A stretch of DNA of 64,000 bases, taken from contig NC_080058.1 of the NCBI RefSeq assembly GCF_026212465.1, positions 22,692,109-22,756,108 of the forward strand, written 5' to 3'. A model generated the notes under the pieces. It was not told where the DNA came from. It saw only the letters and a program-made list of their open reading frames with translations, and ran no database searches. The DNA comes from Amaranthus tricolor. Its lineage: Eukaryota; Streptophyta; Magnoliopsida; Caryophyllales; Amaranthaceae. How positions within the stretch are numbered: position 1 is the first letter of the stretch; every line of letters begins with the position of its first letter. Made by a program: the position numbers and the translations under genes. Shown here in pieces: positions 14,076 to 24,764 of this stretch.

Positions 14076-15024
14076 TGATGCAAAGGCATCACAGAACAAG
14101 GATTCAATAAAGGAACAAAACAGCACTAGTAGTTGTTCATCTACGCCAATTGACCATGAAATAAGTAAAACTAGCAATGACACCTTGGACATGACCAGAA
14201 GGGACCTACAAAGGATCAAAGAAACTGAGGAAAGCCAGAGCATCTCAAAAACCAACATTATGAACACAAACAGGCCAGCAGACTACAAAAACAGGACAAC
14301 AGAGGAGTCTGACGACCTGCAGGCCTTGCTGACATTACTGGGTTCTGACCGGAAGCACCTGGGTCAGGATGAAGACACGAACGAGATCTCCTTACATTGG
14401 TTAAGTGATAGAGGCCCTAGGGTTTTACTAACAAACCACCAGGAAGGCCATAGAGCACGCTAAATGGAGCCTGGGCAACAGATCAGAAGGGATCAGGAAC
14501 TTGGCTAAGTGTTAGCCTTCTGTTTAAATTTCTGTTTTAGTAGTTATGGACACGTGTATTAGTAAAGCTTGTAACGGTTATTTTTGAGATGTAAAAACTC
14601 TATAAATACTTAGACACTCATGTAATAAGGATTCACGTTGGAATCAATTAATAACAAGAGGTATTTCAGAGAAAAGAGTTCGTTTTCTATTTTGTGAAGT
14701 TTTTGTGCAAACTTCATCAAGTTGTGGAACAACTTGGCCGGAGAGTTAAAGGGTTACATAGAAACTTGGATTCTCACCGGAACTTGGCAATCAAGGCTTC
14801 ATTTTCCTTGCATTGCATCCGCCATAGGATAAACATACAAGTCAGATCAAACGCATCAAACATACTCATCAGAAAATCAAGAATTCCTTTCTTGGCCTAT
14901 CTGGGTTGTCTGTGCGTTTGTTTGGGAAGTATTGTGGGATTCTGAGTACACCATTGATTAAGGTTGTTAAACCACGAGAATCATTGCATAACAAAGGCCA
15001 TAATCAGCCTTTTGTTTTGCATCA
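14076..15024 (+). repeat. Outer element 5' LTR (subtype A, 949 bp)
   Basis: Begins TGATGCAA and ends TTGCATCA, an 8-bp inverted terminal pair in the usual TG...CA form. The primer binding site follows after 3 bp. The first half (U3) holds an open frame of about 129 codons to a stop near 14461, equivalent to the C-terminal extension of pol in the 3' LTR. A TATA box lies at 14601. From about 14640 onward the sequence differs strongly from the 3' LTR at 19722, although the U3 halves are alike. Confidence 0.92.
14601..14608 (+). promoter_or_regulatory. TATA box of outer 5' LTR
   Basis: TATAAATA, preceded by ACTC, in the middle of the LTR. A start about 25-30 bp downstream would place the U3/R border near 14630. 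The equivalent box in the 3' LTR is at 20247. Confidence 0.6.
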
Positions 15025-15027
15025 ACT

Positions 15028-15039
15028 TGGTATCAGAGC
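15028..15039 (+). other. Primer binding site, initiator tRNA-Met
   Basis: TGGTATCAGAGC, three bases after the LTR end. It matches the 3' end of plant initiator tRNA-Met, the usual primer for minus-strand synthesis in plant Ty3/gypsy and copia elements. Confidence 0.92.
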
Positions 15040-15457
15040 GCAATTACGAATTGGGAAAGAGTGGTACAAAGAAGCAGTCTGAGGAGAGAGGTTTTATATT
15101 TTTTTCTGGGAATTTTGAAGAAAAGGCACTGGGCGAATTTGAAAATCGCCATATGACATCAAGAGTCTCCGATTTTTCAATCTACAAGGAGTAAACTTTC
15201 GTATTCGATATTAAATTGTCATTCAATTGTGAATATTGGTGCATACATTCAGACACAAAACACACACCAGTGCAATCACCTTATTTTCTTGCATTTGCGA
15301 TTTTTGCATTCGTATTGTTGTGCATTGCTGGTTATCTTAGCATCCAGATACGATTGGTTCTTTGCGATTGCGATTTTTTTTATTGGATTGTTCTGTCTTT
15401 GGAAAAATTCTTGGGATATTCTCTGTGCTGGTTATCTAGCTGTGTGACTTAGAGACC
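15040..15457 (+). other. Untranslated leader of the outer element
   Basis: About 420 bp between the primer site and the gag start. Short open frames occur here on the + strand but resemble nothing I recognise. I treat the stretch as leader RNA. Confidence 0.6.
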
Positions 15458-16525
15458 ATGGACCATGAGGAAAGGTTTGGGGCATTAGAAGATAAGCTGG
15501 AAAGACTGATGACGCATCTAGGGTTGGACAATCAGACCAACAGACCACCAAACCCTAATTTTCGCCCTTATGAGGATAGAACCATTAAAATTGACCTTCC
15601 TGAATTTGACGGACTGTCTCATGACCCAACCAAGTACCTGGAATGGTAGGGGAGGATGGAACAATACTTTGAGTTTAAAGAAACACCCCCAAACCAACAA
15701 TACAAGATCGCCAAAATAAAACTGACCAAATCGGCTGCAGTTTGGTTAGAGGGAATTCAAAAACAAAGACTTAGAGAAGAGAGGAATAGGATTAACACTT
15801 GGGAAAAGATTAGGAAACATATGAAAAGGAGATATGTCCCAACTACATACAAGCAGCAACAGATTGTGCAATTACACGCCATGAAACAAGGGGCTAGATC
15901 TGTGGAGGACTATATGAATGAATGGGAGAGACTATATGTTCTTTGTGACCTTCATGAGGCTGAGGAAATAAAGGTGGGAAGGTTTGTTGCTGGATTAAGG
16001 GAAGAAATCAGAGATAGGTTGATGAATACGCCTGACCTCACAGTGCACTTAGCTAGTTCACAGACTAGGGAGATTGAGAGACAAGCCTACAGGACAGCAA
16101 ACTCCCAAGTGAGGAACACAAGAACCTACTCACCTAGGACTACCAATAGTTTGACTGTACCTAGGAAGGAGACACCCACCCCTGGACCTAGACCTACTCA
16201 CGCCAGAACAAAGACCAGCACAAAACCACAGGACATAGTGTGTTTTAAAAGCAATGGGAGGGGGCACTATAAGAGAGACTGTCCTAATGCCAGGGCTTTC
16301 ACAATGAGGGAATGGACTAATATTAGGCAAAATACTAACCCCAAGAGGCTCTTGGTATTAAAGAATGGACAAGAAGAAGAGCTAGACCCACCCAGTTTAA
16401 GTGATGATGATGGTACATTCATAAGAGATGAGCAAGGCAGATTGCACACTTTTGAAGGGGATTCTGAGGAGGAGGGAGAGGGAGACCTAGAAAAAATTCC
16501 CCTGAGGAACAACACCTTAACCTAA
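15458..16525 (+). pseudogene. gag (capsid/nucleocapsid) of the outer element, broken
   Basis: Reading starts at ATG 15458 (MDHEERFGALEDK) and continues in one frame to TAA 16523, about 355 codons, with one in-frame TAG at 15647 where relatives have a sense codon. The middle has the retrotransposon gag pattern (INTWEKIRKHMKRRYVP, then SVEDYMNEWERL). Near codon 260 is a zinc knuckle CFKSNGRGHYKRDC: the CX2CX4HX4C motif has Ser for the second Cys, which should impair RNA binding. The acidic tail leads into protease in another frame. Gag packages the element RNA in virus-like particles. The stop and the lost Cys indicate decay. Confidence 0.88.
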
Positions 16526-16880
16526 TCATTAGAAGGAGCTTTCACACCACACCCACGATTAAGAAATCAGATCAAAGAGAAAATATTTTCCAAACCAAAT
16601 GCAAAATACAGGGGAAGGTTTGTGACTTGATCATTGATAGTGGGAGTGAGGCTAACTGTGTCAGCCAACGTTTGGTTAAGGAATTACACCTAAAGACTAA
16701 ACCTCACCCTAATCCCTACAAATGAAATGGTTAGACACCAAATCAAGTGGCCTAGTAAACCAACAATGCCCTGTGACTATAACTTTGGGAACATATGAGG
16801 ATGAAATCTTATGTGATGTTTTAGAGATGGATGCATGTCACCTCTTGCTGGGCAGACCCTGGCAATATGATTAAAAAACC
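16526..16880 (+). pseudogene. Aspartic protease remnant
   Basis: Two pieces in different frames. The first holds the active-site motif IIDSGSEANCVS (GAT at 16636). The second, after a frameshift near 16720, holds the conserved late motif HLLLGRPWQYD and then an in-frame TAA at 16872 before reading continues into pol. Retropepsins act as dimers on the Gag-Pol polyprotein and use this DSG/DTG aspartate. The change of frame from gag near 16505-16520 could be programmed in some elements, but with two further breaks close by I read it as mutation. Confidence 0.8.
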
Positions 16881-17627
16881 ATGCACAATGGCTATGACAA
16901 CACATATACTATTAAGCACAATGGGAAGAGGAAAGAATTTTTACCCCTGCCTCCACACAGAGCCATTCCACCACCACCCACTAAGGTTCATGTGCATTTA
17001 ATGAACAGAAGGGAATGTGAAAGAGAGGTCCAAGAAACAGAAGAGCTGTACTTATTAGTGACTAAGGAAATACAGGAGCCCACACCAATACCACCTGAGG
17101 TTACCAGACTAATAGAGCAGTACAGGGATGTTTTCCCCACTGACCTACCACCTGGGTTACCACCATTTAGGGGAGTGGCGCACCAGATTGATTTAATACC
17201 TGGGGCCAGCCTACCCAATAAGCCTGCTTACAGGACCAACCCCAAGGAGGCCCAAGAATTACAGAGACAAGTAGAGGACTTGATGAAAAGGGGCTATATC
17301 AGGGAAAGTTTGAGTCCTTGTGCTGTACCCACTTTGCTTGTGCCAAAAAAAGATGGTACATGGAGAATGTGTATTGACAGCCGTAGTGTAAACAATATAA
17401 CAATTAAGTATAGGTTTCCCATACCCCGGATTGATGATATCTTGGATGAATTGGGTGGTTCACAGTTGTTTAGTAAGGTGGATCTTAGAAGTGGCTATCA
17501 CCAAATTAGGATGAAAACAGGGGATGAATGGAAAACTGCATTCAAGACCAAGTATGGGCTGTACGAATGGCTTGTGATGCCCTTTGGTTTGACAAGAGCA
17601 CCTAGTACTTTCATGCCTTATGAATGA
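16881..17627 (+). pseudogene. pol part 1: linker and N-terminal reverse transcriptase
   Basis: About 248 codons in the frame of the second protease piece. A proline-rich linker ([15 protein letters not shown]) precedes the RT fingers and palm. Visible RT blocks are [34 protein letters not shown] (first catalytic Asp), [12 protein letters not shown] and [13 protein letters not shown]. The frame ends at TGA 17625 because a single base is missing near 17615. The polymerase continues in the frame opening at 17620. Confidence 0.9.
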
Positions 17628-20109
17628 AATATTAAGACCATTCCTGGGGAAGTTCATAGTTGTCTACCTAGATGATATACTCATCTACAGCAAGGGAATA
17701 GTAGAGCACTTAGACCACCTCCAACAATTATTTGAAGTCCTAAGAAAACAGAGGTTCTATACAAAGCTGGAGAAATGCAACTTCCTCCTACCTGAGGTCA
17801 GTTTCCTAAAGTATATTGTGGGCAAGGAGGGGATTAAGGTAGATCCAATTAAGGTTCAAGCCATACAAGAATGGCCTACACCCACCACCCTCACCCAAAT
17901 CAAGTCTTTCCATGGATTAGCCTCCTTTTACAGGAGATTTATCAAAGATTTTAGCTCTGTTATGCCACCCGTAACAGAGTGCACGAAACAGGGGAAGTTC
18001 AGTTTGGCACCAGCTGCTCAACAGGCCTTTGAGACTCTCAAAAACATGATGTGTAGTGCTCCCATCCTTAAGCTACCTGAGTTCACTAAACCCTTTAAGC
18101 TGGAGTGTGATGCTAGTGGCATGGGAATTGGTGCAGTGCTGGTACAGGAGGGTAGACCAATTGCCTTTTTCAGTGAGAAACTCAATAATAGTAGGCTGAA
18201 TTACTCCACTTATGACAAAGAATTCTATGCTATCATTAGGGCCCTTGATCATTGGTCTCACTACTTAAGGATTCAACCTTTCATCCTGCACACAGACCAT
18301 GAATCTTTAAAATACATAAACAGTCAGCATAAATTGAATAGTAGGCATGCTAGATGGTTGGAATTCATGCAGACTTTTGATTTTTCAGCTAAATATAAAA
18401 TGGGAAAAACCAATGTCGTTGCTGATGCCCTAAGTAGAAAATACAGCATGCTTGGAATATTAGGAGCTAAGATTTTGGGTTTTGAATTCATTAAGGACCA
18501 ATATCAGACCTGTCCTGATTTTGCTGATATTTACAAATCATGTGAAACCACACCTCAAGGACTTTTTAGTATTCATCAAGGATACCTGTTTAAAGGGATT
18601 AAACTATGCATTCCTAAGCTACCTCTGAGAACAGTGCTAGTGAAGGAAGTGCATGAGGGTAGTATAGCTGGACATTTTGGAATTCAGAAGACCCTTGACA
18701 TGCTTGCTAAACATTTTTACTGGCCAAGGATGCCTGGTATAGTAGGCAAACACATATTGAGGTGTGAGACTTGCCTTAAGGCAAAAGTGACTTTTCACAA
18801 AGGAGAGTATCTACCTTTACCTATAGCTAACAAACCATGGGAACACATTAGTGTGGACTTCATGGTAGCCTTACCTAAAACAAAAAGGGGAAAGGATGCT
18901 GTTATGGTAGTGGTAGACAGATTTTCAAAAATGTCACACTTCATAGAATGTACCAAAACTGATGATGCACAGCATATCGCCAAGTTGTATTTTACAGAGG
19001 TTGTTAGACTGCATGGTATACCCAAGTCCATTGTTTCGGACAGAGACAACAAATTTTTGAGTCATTTTTGGAAGACCTTGTGGAAGATGTTGGGCACTAA
19101 GTTGTTGTTTAGTACAGCCTATCATCCTCAAACTGATGGTCAAACAGAGGTGACCAACAGGACTTTGGGTACCCTATTAAGATCATTAGTGACCAAGAAT
19201 GTTAGGGAATGGGATTTAAAGTTATGCTATGCTGAATTTGCCTACAATAGGGCCCCAAGTCGTGCCACAAAGCACACTCCATTTGAGTGTGTGTATGGCA
19301 CCAACCCACTCCTTCCTACATCTCTAATTAACTTGCCTATTTGTGACAGCAAAACAGGGGAAGCAGTGGAATTAATCAAGCAAATGGAGGAAATCCATAC
19401 ACAAGTCCATGCCAACTTGGAAGAGACGAACAAGAAATACAAGAAGCAAGCTGACAAACACCTGAAAGCAAGGCAACCAATCCAGGAGGGTGATCAAGTA
19501 TGGGTTTACGCAAGGAAGAAACGCTTTCCACACCTCAGGAGGAATAAACTACAACCTAGAGCCATAGGTCCCTATAAGGTGTTGAAAAAAATTGGAGAAA
19601 ATGCCTTTGAAATCCAGCTGCCTGCAGAGTTCAACGTCTCTCCTATCTTCAACATAGGAGACCTGACACGGCATCAACCAGTCCAAGAATTGAGGACAAT
19701 TCTCCCCCAAGAGGGAGGATTTGATGCAAAGGCATCACAGAACAAGGATTCAATAAAGGAACAAAACAGCACTAGTAGTTGTTCATCCACGCCAATTGAC
19801 CATGAAATAAGTAAAACTAGCAAGGACACCTTGGACATGACCAGAAGGGACCTACAAAGGATCAAGGAAACGAAGGAAAGCCAGAGCATCTCAAAAAACA
19901 ACATTATGTACACAAACAGACCGGCAGACTACAAAAACAGGACAACAGAGGAGTCTGACGACCAGCAGACCTTGCTGACATTACTAGGCTCTGACCGGAA
20001 GCACCTGGGTCAGGATGATGACACAAACGACATCTCCTTACATGGGCCAAGTGATAGAGGCCCTAGGGTTTTACTAACAAACCACCAAGAAGACTATAAA
20101 GCACGCTAA
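17620..20109 (+). pseudogene. pol part 2: RT core, RNase H, integrase, LTR-encoded extension
   Basis: 829 open codons. The RT core VVYLDDILIYSKG has its catalytic DD at residues 18-19. RNase H starts at ECDASGMGIG (Asp164), with TYDKEFYAI, LHTDHESL and VADALSRK following. Integrase has an HHCC zinc region (HEGSIAGHF to LRCETC) and a canonical D413-D474-E510 triad with DD35E spacing, then a GPY/F-type module (RNKLQPRAIGPYKVLKKI). Instead of stopping at the tract, reading passes through QEGGFDA, encoded by the polypurine tract, into the 3' LTR for 129 more residues to TAA 20107. Such overlap is known for CRM-type chromoviruses. This half has no internal break, but gag, protease and the RT join are broken. 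Confidence 0.92.
19709..19719 (+). other. Polypurine tract of the outer element
   Basis: AAGAGGGAGGA just before the 3' LTR begins at 19722. It primes plus-strand DNA synthesis. It also lies within the long pol frame and encodes part of QEGGF. Confidence 0.85.
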
Positions 20110-20669
20110 AGGGAGCCTGGGCAACAGATCAGAAGGAATCAAGAATTGGGCTAAGTGTTAGCCTTCTGTTTAAATTTCTGTTTGAGTAGTTATGTACACG
20201 TGTATTAGTAAAGCTTGTACCGGCTACTTTTGATATGTAGAAACTCTATAAATACTTAGAAACTCCTGTAATAACGGTTCACGATGGATATTGATATAAG
20301 AATAAGAGTTGAGTATTTTTTCAGACAAAGTGTTTGTTTCTCGAGTTTGTTTGCAAACTTGTTCAAAGAGGGTTCATCTTTGGCCGGAGGATTCATAGGT
20401 TTTTCAGGCAAATCTATATTCTCAGGGAACCATTCAAGCCAGGGATTCATCATCCTTGTTTGAGTTTCGGTGGAAAAGTGCAAAGGAGTGGAACAACGTC
20501 CACCAGTTCGGACATCAGAAAATCAAGAAACACCTTCTTGGTTGTTCTGAGCGTCCTGAACACCTTTGTATTGATTGATTTAGGATTGTGCGTGAGTAAT
20601 TGGACCATGTATTGATTCCACATTAATATTTGCATAAGGTAGGCCACATTCAGTCCTTGTTTTGCATCA
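19722..20669 (+). repeat. Outer element 3' LTR (subtype B, 948 bp)
   Basis: Starts TGATGCAA and ends TTGCATCA like the 5' LTR. Its first 540 bp or so align closely with 14076-14620, with scattered substitutions. From the region of the presumed transcription start onward it is largely different. It has its own TATA box at 20247. The two LTRs of one element should be the same at insertion, so this is a chimera or a second element's LTR. Confidence 0.88.
20247..20254 (+). promoter_or_regulatory. TATA box of subtype B LTR
   Basis: TATAAATA in the same context as the box in the 5' LTR. It lies just upstream of the point where the two LTR subtypes diverge. Confidence 0.55.
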
Positions 20670-20838
20670 TCATGTAATAAGGATTCACGTTGGAATCAAT
20701 TAATAACAAGAGGTATTTCAGAGAAAAGAGTTCGTTCTCTGTTTTGTGAAGTTTTTGTGCAAACTTCATCAAGTTGTGGAACAACTTGGCCGGAGAGTTA
20801 AAGGGTTACATAGAAACTTGGATTCTCACCAGAACTTG
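20670..20838 (+). repeat. Partial LTR, subtype A (R-U5, left piece)
   Basis: Starts at TCATGTAATAAGG and matches the 5' LTR from 14618, with about three substitutions in 169 bp. It is joined directly to the end of the subtype B LTR and is interrupted at its right by the nested element. It continues at 25925. Confidence 0.9.
20834..20838. repeat. Target site duplication ACTTG (left) of the nested element
   Basis: ACTTG occurs here and at 25925-25929. The undamaged 5' LTR has a single ACTTG at the equivalent position (CGGAACTTGGCAATC). Confidence 0.9.
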
Positions 20839-21997
20839 TGATGCAATTATGAAGAGCTCTCAATTCAATATCAAATTAGGGCATAATTGCATCATGACAT
20901 TGATAAAGCTCATTGAACCTCCATGTGCTAAACTTAATAAACATATTGGTCATGGCTGGGAGGAAGAAGAGAAACTTCAAAATGAACTAAGAATGAACAT
21001 GGAATCAAGGCAAGAGCAGGAAGAATCAAGGAGGAACCTCACAGCAAGACTCAAGCAAAACAGAAGGCTGTTCCACAACTCACAAACAACAGAACCAACA
21101 AAGTAAGGTTCTACCTGGCAGCCTACCTTGCGAATCATGGAACACCCAACTTGGTGCACGTATGAGCGAGGAAACCCAAGGGTTGTCATCTCTAGACATG
21201 GAATATTAAGCCAACACTTAGAGCTAGCACGGAGTGTCCTCACAGAACCCACAAGAGCAGCTCCAAGGTCACGTGTTTGCCAACTGTTTGATAGTGGCTG
21301 ATTTCAGAACACCAACCTGACGACCAACCCACCTTGCGAGCATTGGAACGTCTAGCTTGGTGTGTGTATGAGCGTGGGGTTTCGAGGAATGGCATCTTTA
21401 GACATGGGAGAAGAGGCCAAGACTCAAGGAACACACAGAGAGTCTTCACAAAGCCCATGGGAACAACTACAAGGTCCCACACTCGTCAGTTCTGGACATA
21501 GGCTAAAATCAGAATACTTAGACTAATTTTCATGTTTTTGTTTTGAGTTGTATTATACACGTGTCTTAATAATAGGCTTGGAGTTAGTTAGTTTGATAGG
21601 CTCCTTAAAATAGCCGTTGATGATCCTCTATAAAAGGACATCATCATTGTATCATTCAGGCAGATTTGGTTTATGAAAATTCATTCAAAGTAATTGGTGC
21701 AATTACAAACTTGAGTATTACCTTTGTGAGTGAAGCAAGGGAGGTATTCAATCAATTCCACGAGGGTTAAGAGAGTGAATCTTAATCTTGAGTGTGAGGA
21801 CGAGGCCAAGGACTGAGTGAAGGTCCATTTGTCTCCATCCACGACAAAGAACCATGCCCAAGGATTGTTCTTGTCACCCTACTGTTTTCATACAAAACAG
21901 GAGGTTTACTTGTTCTTTGTGTGTCACAAGTGGTCGTGGCATAAATCTTGAAGGCATTAAGCGGGTTCTTGGATCGACCATCCTCATACTCGCATCA
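20839..21997 (+). repeat. Nested element 5' LTR (1159 bp)
   Basis: Begins TGATGCAATTATG and ends CTCGCATCA, with the primer site two bases later. An open frame across the first third matches the one crossing the 3' LTR but is stopped near 21105 by a TAA (AAGTAAGG against AAGTATGG in the 3' copy). Confidence 0.92.
21629..21636 (+). promoter_or_regulatory. TATA box of nested 5' LTR
   Basis: TATAAAAG after GATCCTC, two thirds into the LTR. The 3' LTR has the same box at 25555. Confidence 0.6.
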
Positions 21998-21999
21998 AT

Positions 22000-22011
22000 T
22001 GGTATCAGAGC
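22000..22011 (+). other. Primer binding site of the nested element
   Basis: TGGTATCAGAGC, complementary to initiator tRNA-Met, two bases after the 5' LTR end. Confidence 0.92.
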
Positions 22012-23381
22012 AAGGCTGTAGAGTAGGGAAACGATCGAAGGAGTCGAGAAAATCAGGTATAAATAGTCATTCATACGTGCTGGTAAGAAGTAATCTGGAA
22101 AATCAGGTATTGTGCCATTTTTTTCAATTTTCACGAATACAGGTACGAATTCAATCTTATACTTCTATAATGCAATCTTTCTTTGTTAATTACGCATTTG
22201 TGATTAAGAAATACGCATTATATCTTGTCGTGGAACGAATTTAAATGTGGAATGAAAACTTCTGAAATTCTGATTTTCGCATGAATGAATGTGCATCACT
22301 TTGATTTCTGAAAATTTTGTTTTGAGTCATTATACGTATCAAATTTGGTCGACTAAATCAATTAAATTCAATTCTTGAATGTCCTGAATGCATACTCATC
22401 GAAATTTGATGGCAATTGCGATTTAAACATTCGAACCAAAGTCTTCGCTGAGAATATTGGTATATGCGATTTTGATTCTTGTAATTTGATTCTCTGATTG
22501 TTGTGGATGTGATATCTGTTAGGAATTGGATAGATTTTTTTATGAATCATTGGATATCACAATTTCTTTGAGTACACTAATCACAACAAGCTGATTCACG
22601 AAATCCATTTTGAGAAATTAGGGTTTGCATTTGTTTGTGCGTTAATATCCTGAAGCAATTAATATCATTAGGCTAATCATTGAATTCATGAGCGAAATTT
22701 GTAATCCATGATATCACATTCTCGATTTTTCATTGCATAATTACATTTAGAAACAGAAAACCAAGTTAGGGTCAGAATTCCTTTTGTTGCCCAGAAATTC
22801 GTGTGCTTTGATCACTTTTGTGAGAAATTTTGTTCTTCTTTTTGTGTGATTTGATAAAATTGATGCTAATCAAAAAATCTTGGTGTAACAATTTCAAAGA
22901 ATCTGAATTCTAAGTTTCTGTGTGCTTTTCCTCCAGCTGCTGTCAGAAGCCATTGAATCCATCTATGCTATGTTCTTGTCATTGCTGTGCACCTGAATTT
23001 TTTTGCTTTATTTGTTGCTGTTCGAAAGTGTCAAATTATTGAGCTTATTGTTGAACATTAACAGTAAATACATATTGATTGTACAGCCAAAATTTGTGCA
23101 TTTCTTGTTATTGACAGAGGGTATTCTTTGCATACCTGCTGTGTTCTTGATATTACCTGTGCATATAAGTCATTGCATGATCTACTGCTGTAAAAAAAAA
23201 ATTCAGTTCAGTTGTGCTTATCCTTGGAAACTAACAGTGAGTGCATATTGATTGTGCATCTGAAATTTTGTTTCTCCTGCTGCTGTCAGAAAGTACCAAC
23301 TGTGTTTGATATTGTTTGTGCATTCATCTTTGAATCTGAAAAAAAACTTGAGGATTTCTTGCATTTGGTATTGAGTATATC
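22012..23381 (+). other. Long untranslated leader of the nested element
   Basis: About 1.37 kb of AT-rich sequence between the primer site and the first gag codon, with stops in all frames and only short open stretches. I recognise no domain. Long leaders are common in large non-autonomous LTR elements. It may hold packaging or dimerisation signals, which I cannot identify. Confidence 0.65.
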
Positions 23382-24356
23382 ATGAATTTGGATGAAATAT
23401 TTGCTGAGATGACCTATGCCATTTAACAACTTACACACACAGTAGCCATGATGGCCATGAACCAACAGGAGAGAGTTGCATCTATACACAGCCATGAAAG
23501 AAACACAGAGAGTACACCCTGTAGACTAGACATTTATGATTTTGGGGGAACAACACACAACCCCGAGCATTACTTGAAATGGGAGGCTAGGTTGGAGATT
23601 TTCTTGTAGTTCAAAGAGACCCCTGAAGCACAGCAATACAAACTAGCCAAAAGCAAGTTAATCAAGCTAGCTGCTATGTGGTTTGAGGGAGTACAAACGC
23701 AAAGAAGGAGGGAGAACAAGGGGAACATTAACACGTGGGCTAAACTGAAGAAACACCTCAGAATGAAATACGTGCCCTTGTCCTATAGACAACTATCAAT
23801 ACTTACACCCCTACCTCCACGCAAGACCATGACTACTCCTACAAAACAAGTGTTGACCAAACGTGACTGTTATGAGGATCAAACCCAACTGCAGGCCAAA
23901 ATATTGAAAACAATAGAGGATGCACCAGTAGACCTTGAGTTGACTAAGCCTACGACTGTTGATGATATTGGGATGAATAAATTGTGTTTGAAAAATCCAT
24001 CTACATGTTGTAATGAAAATGATTTTCAATTCATGAACAATAAGGAAGCAAGCTGTCTTGTGAATAAGAACTTCACCACAGAGATTAGTGATGAACAAGT
24101 GAAACAGCAAGCCAACACATTGAACTCATCAAAGGGTGAAGCATTAGACACTGAGCTAATCAAAACCATACCTGTTGATAATATTGAAAACAACAAACTG
24201 CATCAGGAAAGCTTATATGCATACTGTGACCAAGCCCAACAGCAACCCACAACCTGGAAATCAGTAGGAGATGGAGCATTAGGCACTGACTTGACTAAAA
24301 ATATACCTACTGCTGATGTTGGACTAAAAGGAGGACCTGCCCACTACAAGGATTAG
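23382..24356 (+). pseudogene. Truncated gag fused to a repeat-bearing segment
   Basis: Read from ATG 23382 in one frame, with in-frame stops at 23424 (TAA) and 23607 (TAG), to TAG 24354. The first part matches outer gag (HYLKWEARLEIF, FKETPEAQQYKLAKSKL, NINTWAKLKKHLRMKYVPL) up to YRQ. There it jumps to LTPLPPRKTMTTPTKQV, which resembles the protease-RT linker of the outer element ([15 protein letters not shown]). An internal deletion has therefore removed the zinc knuckle and protease. The remainder is an acidic sequence of degenerate repeats built around EALDTELIKTIPVDN, with a CC or YC pair about 20 residues later. I do not recognise this part. Confidence 0.72.
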
Positions 24357-24764
24357 TGAGGATCAAGCTAAACAGCAAACTAAAGCATTGAACTCATTAG
24401 AGGATGAAGCATTAAACACTGAGCTGAAAAAAATTATACATATTGATGATGTTGAATTAAGCAATCTGCATTTGCAAGCTTCATCTTCATGCTGTGAGCT
24501 GAATGGGTTTTATTTCATAGGAGATGAGATTACTAACTTCGCTTATGATTGTAGGTACCATACAAATATTGAACAAAGGACTGAAAGGCTGCTGCAAACA
24601 CAAGAGGAATCCAGACATGAGGAGTTGTAGGAAGGACCTTTGATAAAGAAGCATGTGAACTTGCTGAGTAGCCACGAAATCTCAACAGTTTCCACCTGTG
24701 ATAACACAAGGAAGCATGAAGACAACGCAGAATTGAGGACAATTCTGTTTAAAGAAGGAGGGAT
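24350..24764 (+). pseudogene. Second segment of the repeat-bearing frame
   Basis: Continues the repeats in another frame after a shift near 24350. ISEDQAKQQTKALNS, then EALNTELKKIIHIDD, parallels ISDEQVKQQANTLNS, then EALDTELIKTIPVDN, in the preceding segment. The DNA copies start near 24081 and 24350, about 270 bp apart. A TAG at 24628 interrupts the frame, which then runs on through HEDNAELRTILFKEGGIDA, over the polypurine tract and into the 3' LTR to 25227. The ELRTIL...EGG end matches the pol end of the outer element, so the reverse transcriptase to integrase region has been lost or replaced. Function unknown. Confidence 0.6.
24751..24763 (+). other. Polypurine tract of the nested element
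   Basis: AAAGAAGGAGGGA followed by T and then the 3' LTR at 24765. Position and composition match the outer element's tract. Confidence 0.85.

Noticed and set aside
14061..14267. Minus-strand open frame inside the outer LTR (also 19674-19913)
   Set aside because: It is the antisense shadow of the LTR-encoded pol extension and has no domain.
18073..19457. Several minus-strand open frames of 60-85 codons within pol
   Set aside because: They are antisense to well-supported RNase H and integrase and match nothing known.
14076..20669. Intact autonomous gypsy element
   Set aside because: In-frame stops at 15647 and 16872, frame changes near 16515, 16720 and 17615, and mismatched LTR subtypes.
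20977..21482. Minus-strand frames of 80-91 codons in the nested LTR (repeated at 24903-25408)
   Set aside because: They are duplicated only because the LTR is; no recognisable protein features beyond cysteine-rich shadow sequence.
22012..23381. A hidden gene in the long leader of the nested element
   Set aside because: All frames carry frequent stops; the best stretch is about 82 codons, hydrophobic and without motif.
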